Shown: positions 13,969 to 14,095 of the stretch, piece by piece
How positions within the stretch are numbered: position 1 is the first letter of the stretch
Layout: each line of letters begins with the position of its first letter
Assembly (NCBI GenBank): GCA_937916195.1
Contig: CALFTO010000145.1
Coordinates: forward strand, 1 to 14,095
From: an uncultured Clostridia bacterium
Lineage (GTDB): Bacteria; Bacillota; Clostridia; Oscillospirales; Acutalibacteraceae
Length of the DNA: 14,095 nucleotides
Reading direction: 5' to 3'
Made by a program: the position numbers and the translations under genes
Notes under the pieces: generated by a model
Seen by the model: the letters and a program-made list of their open reading frames with translations, nothing else
The model's database searches: none
What the model was told of the DNA's origin: nothing

Positions 13969-14043
13969 AGCCTTGAATTTGAGCCATTTTACATATTATA
14001 GTTAATAATTATCTATTCGATATTTGTAATAAGAAAAATCTTA

Positions 14044-14071
14044 TTGACATACAAGAAAATAATGGTATAAT
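14044..14071 (+). promoter_or_regulatory. Near-consensus promoter for a gene beyond the right edge
   Basis: TTGACA (14044-14049), a 16-base spacer and TATAAT (14066-14071) match both consensus boxes fully. Transcription should start near 14078. The remaining bases are too few to show a gene. Nothing else is recognised between 13969 and 14043, which is AT-rich. Confidence 0.75.
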
Positions 14072-14095
14072 TAGTATGAATGATAATCCGTTCCT

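Overview
This window looks like chromosomal DNA of a low-to-medium GC, Gram-positive anaerobe of the class Clostridia, probably a gut Oscillospiraceae/Ruminococcaceae-type organism. The evidence is AAGGAG/GGAGG Shine-Dalgarno (SD) sites before nearly every gene, sigma-A-type promoters, Clostridia-type proteins (a DUF5058 membrane protein, an SH3b plus C39-like secreted protein) and short two-hairpin intergenic repeats of a kind familiar from gut Clostridia. The genus cannot be fixed from the sequence.

Positions 1-9332 (minus strand, read right to left) hold a myo-inositol catabolic operon: iolJ, iolC, a SanA/DUF218-like membrane protein, iolB, iolD, iolE, iolA and iolG. The 5' end of a YbaK-type tRNA-editing gene follows at the left edge. 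Together the enzymes would convert myo-inositol to 2-keto-myo-inositol (IolG), the cyclohexane-dione (IolE), 5-deoxyglucuronate (IolD), 2-deoxy-5-ketogluconate (IolB), its 6-phosphate (IolC), DHAP plus malonate semialdehyde (IolJ) and acetyl-CoA plus CO2 (IolA). No iolR-type regulator gene is present. The gaps between the operon's genes contain three copies of a two-hairpin repeat (A), two identical inverted copies of a 25-bp palindrome (B) that bracket iolG, and one long imperfect inverted repeat between iolA and iolG.

Positions 9446-11049 hold a separate minus-strand unit. It has its own promoter, two adjacent polytopic membrane proteins (DUF5058-type plus a partner) and a strand-polar terminator. 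Its promoter resembles the iolJ promoter well beyond the consensus boxes, so the pair is a reasonable candidate for an inositol-related transporter, but this is unproven.

Positions 11180-13804 are on the plus strand. They hold a secreted SH3b-SH3b-C39-like protein, an AT-rich gap with repeated TTGTGCA motifs, a strong promoter driving a structured untranslated RNA that ends in an intrinsic terminator, and an iron-dependent alcohol dehydrogenase. The RNA is either an independent small RNA or an attenuator-type leader for the dehydrogenase, and it is the least explained element here. The right edge has a 25-bp direct repeat pair around a terminator hairpin, and a near-consensus promoter for a gene beyond the window.
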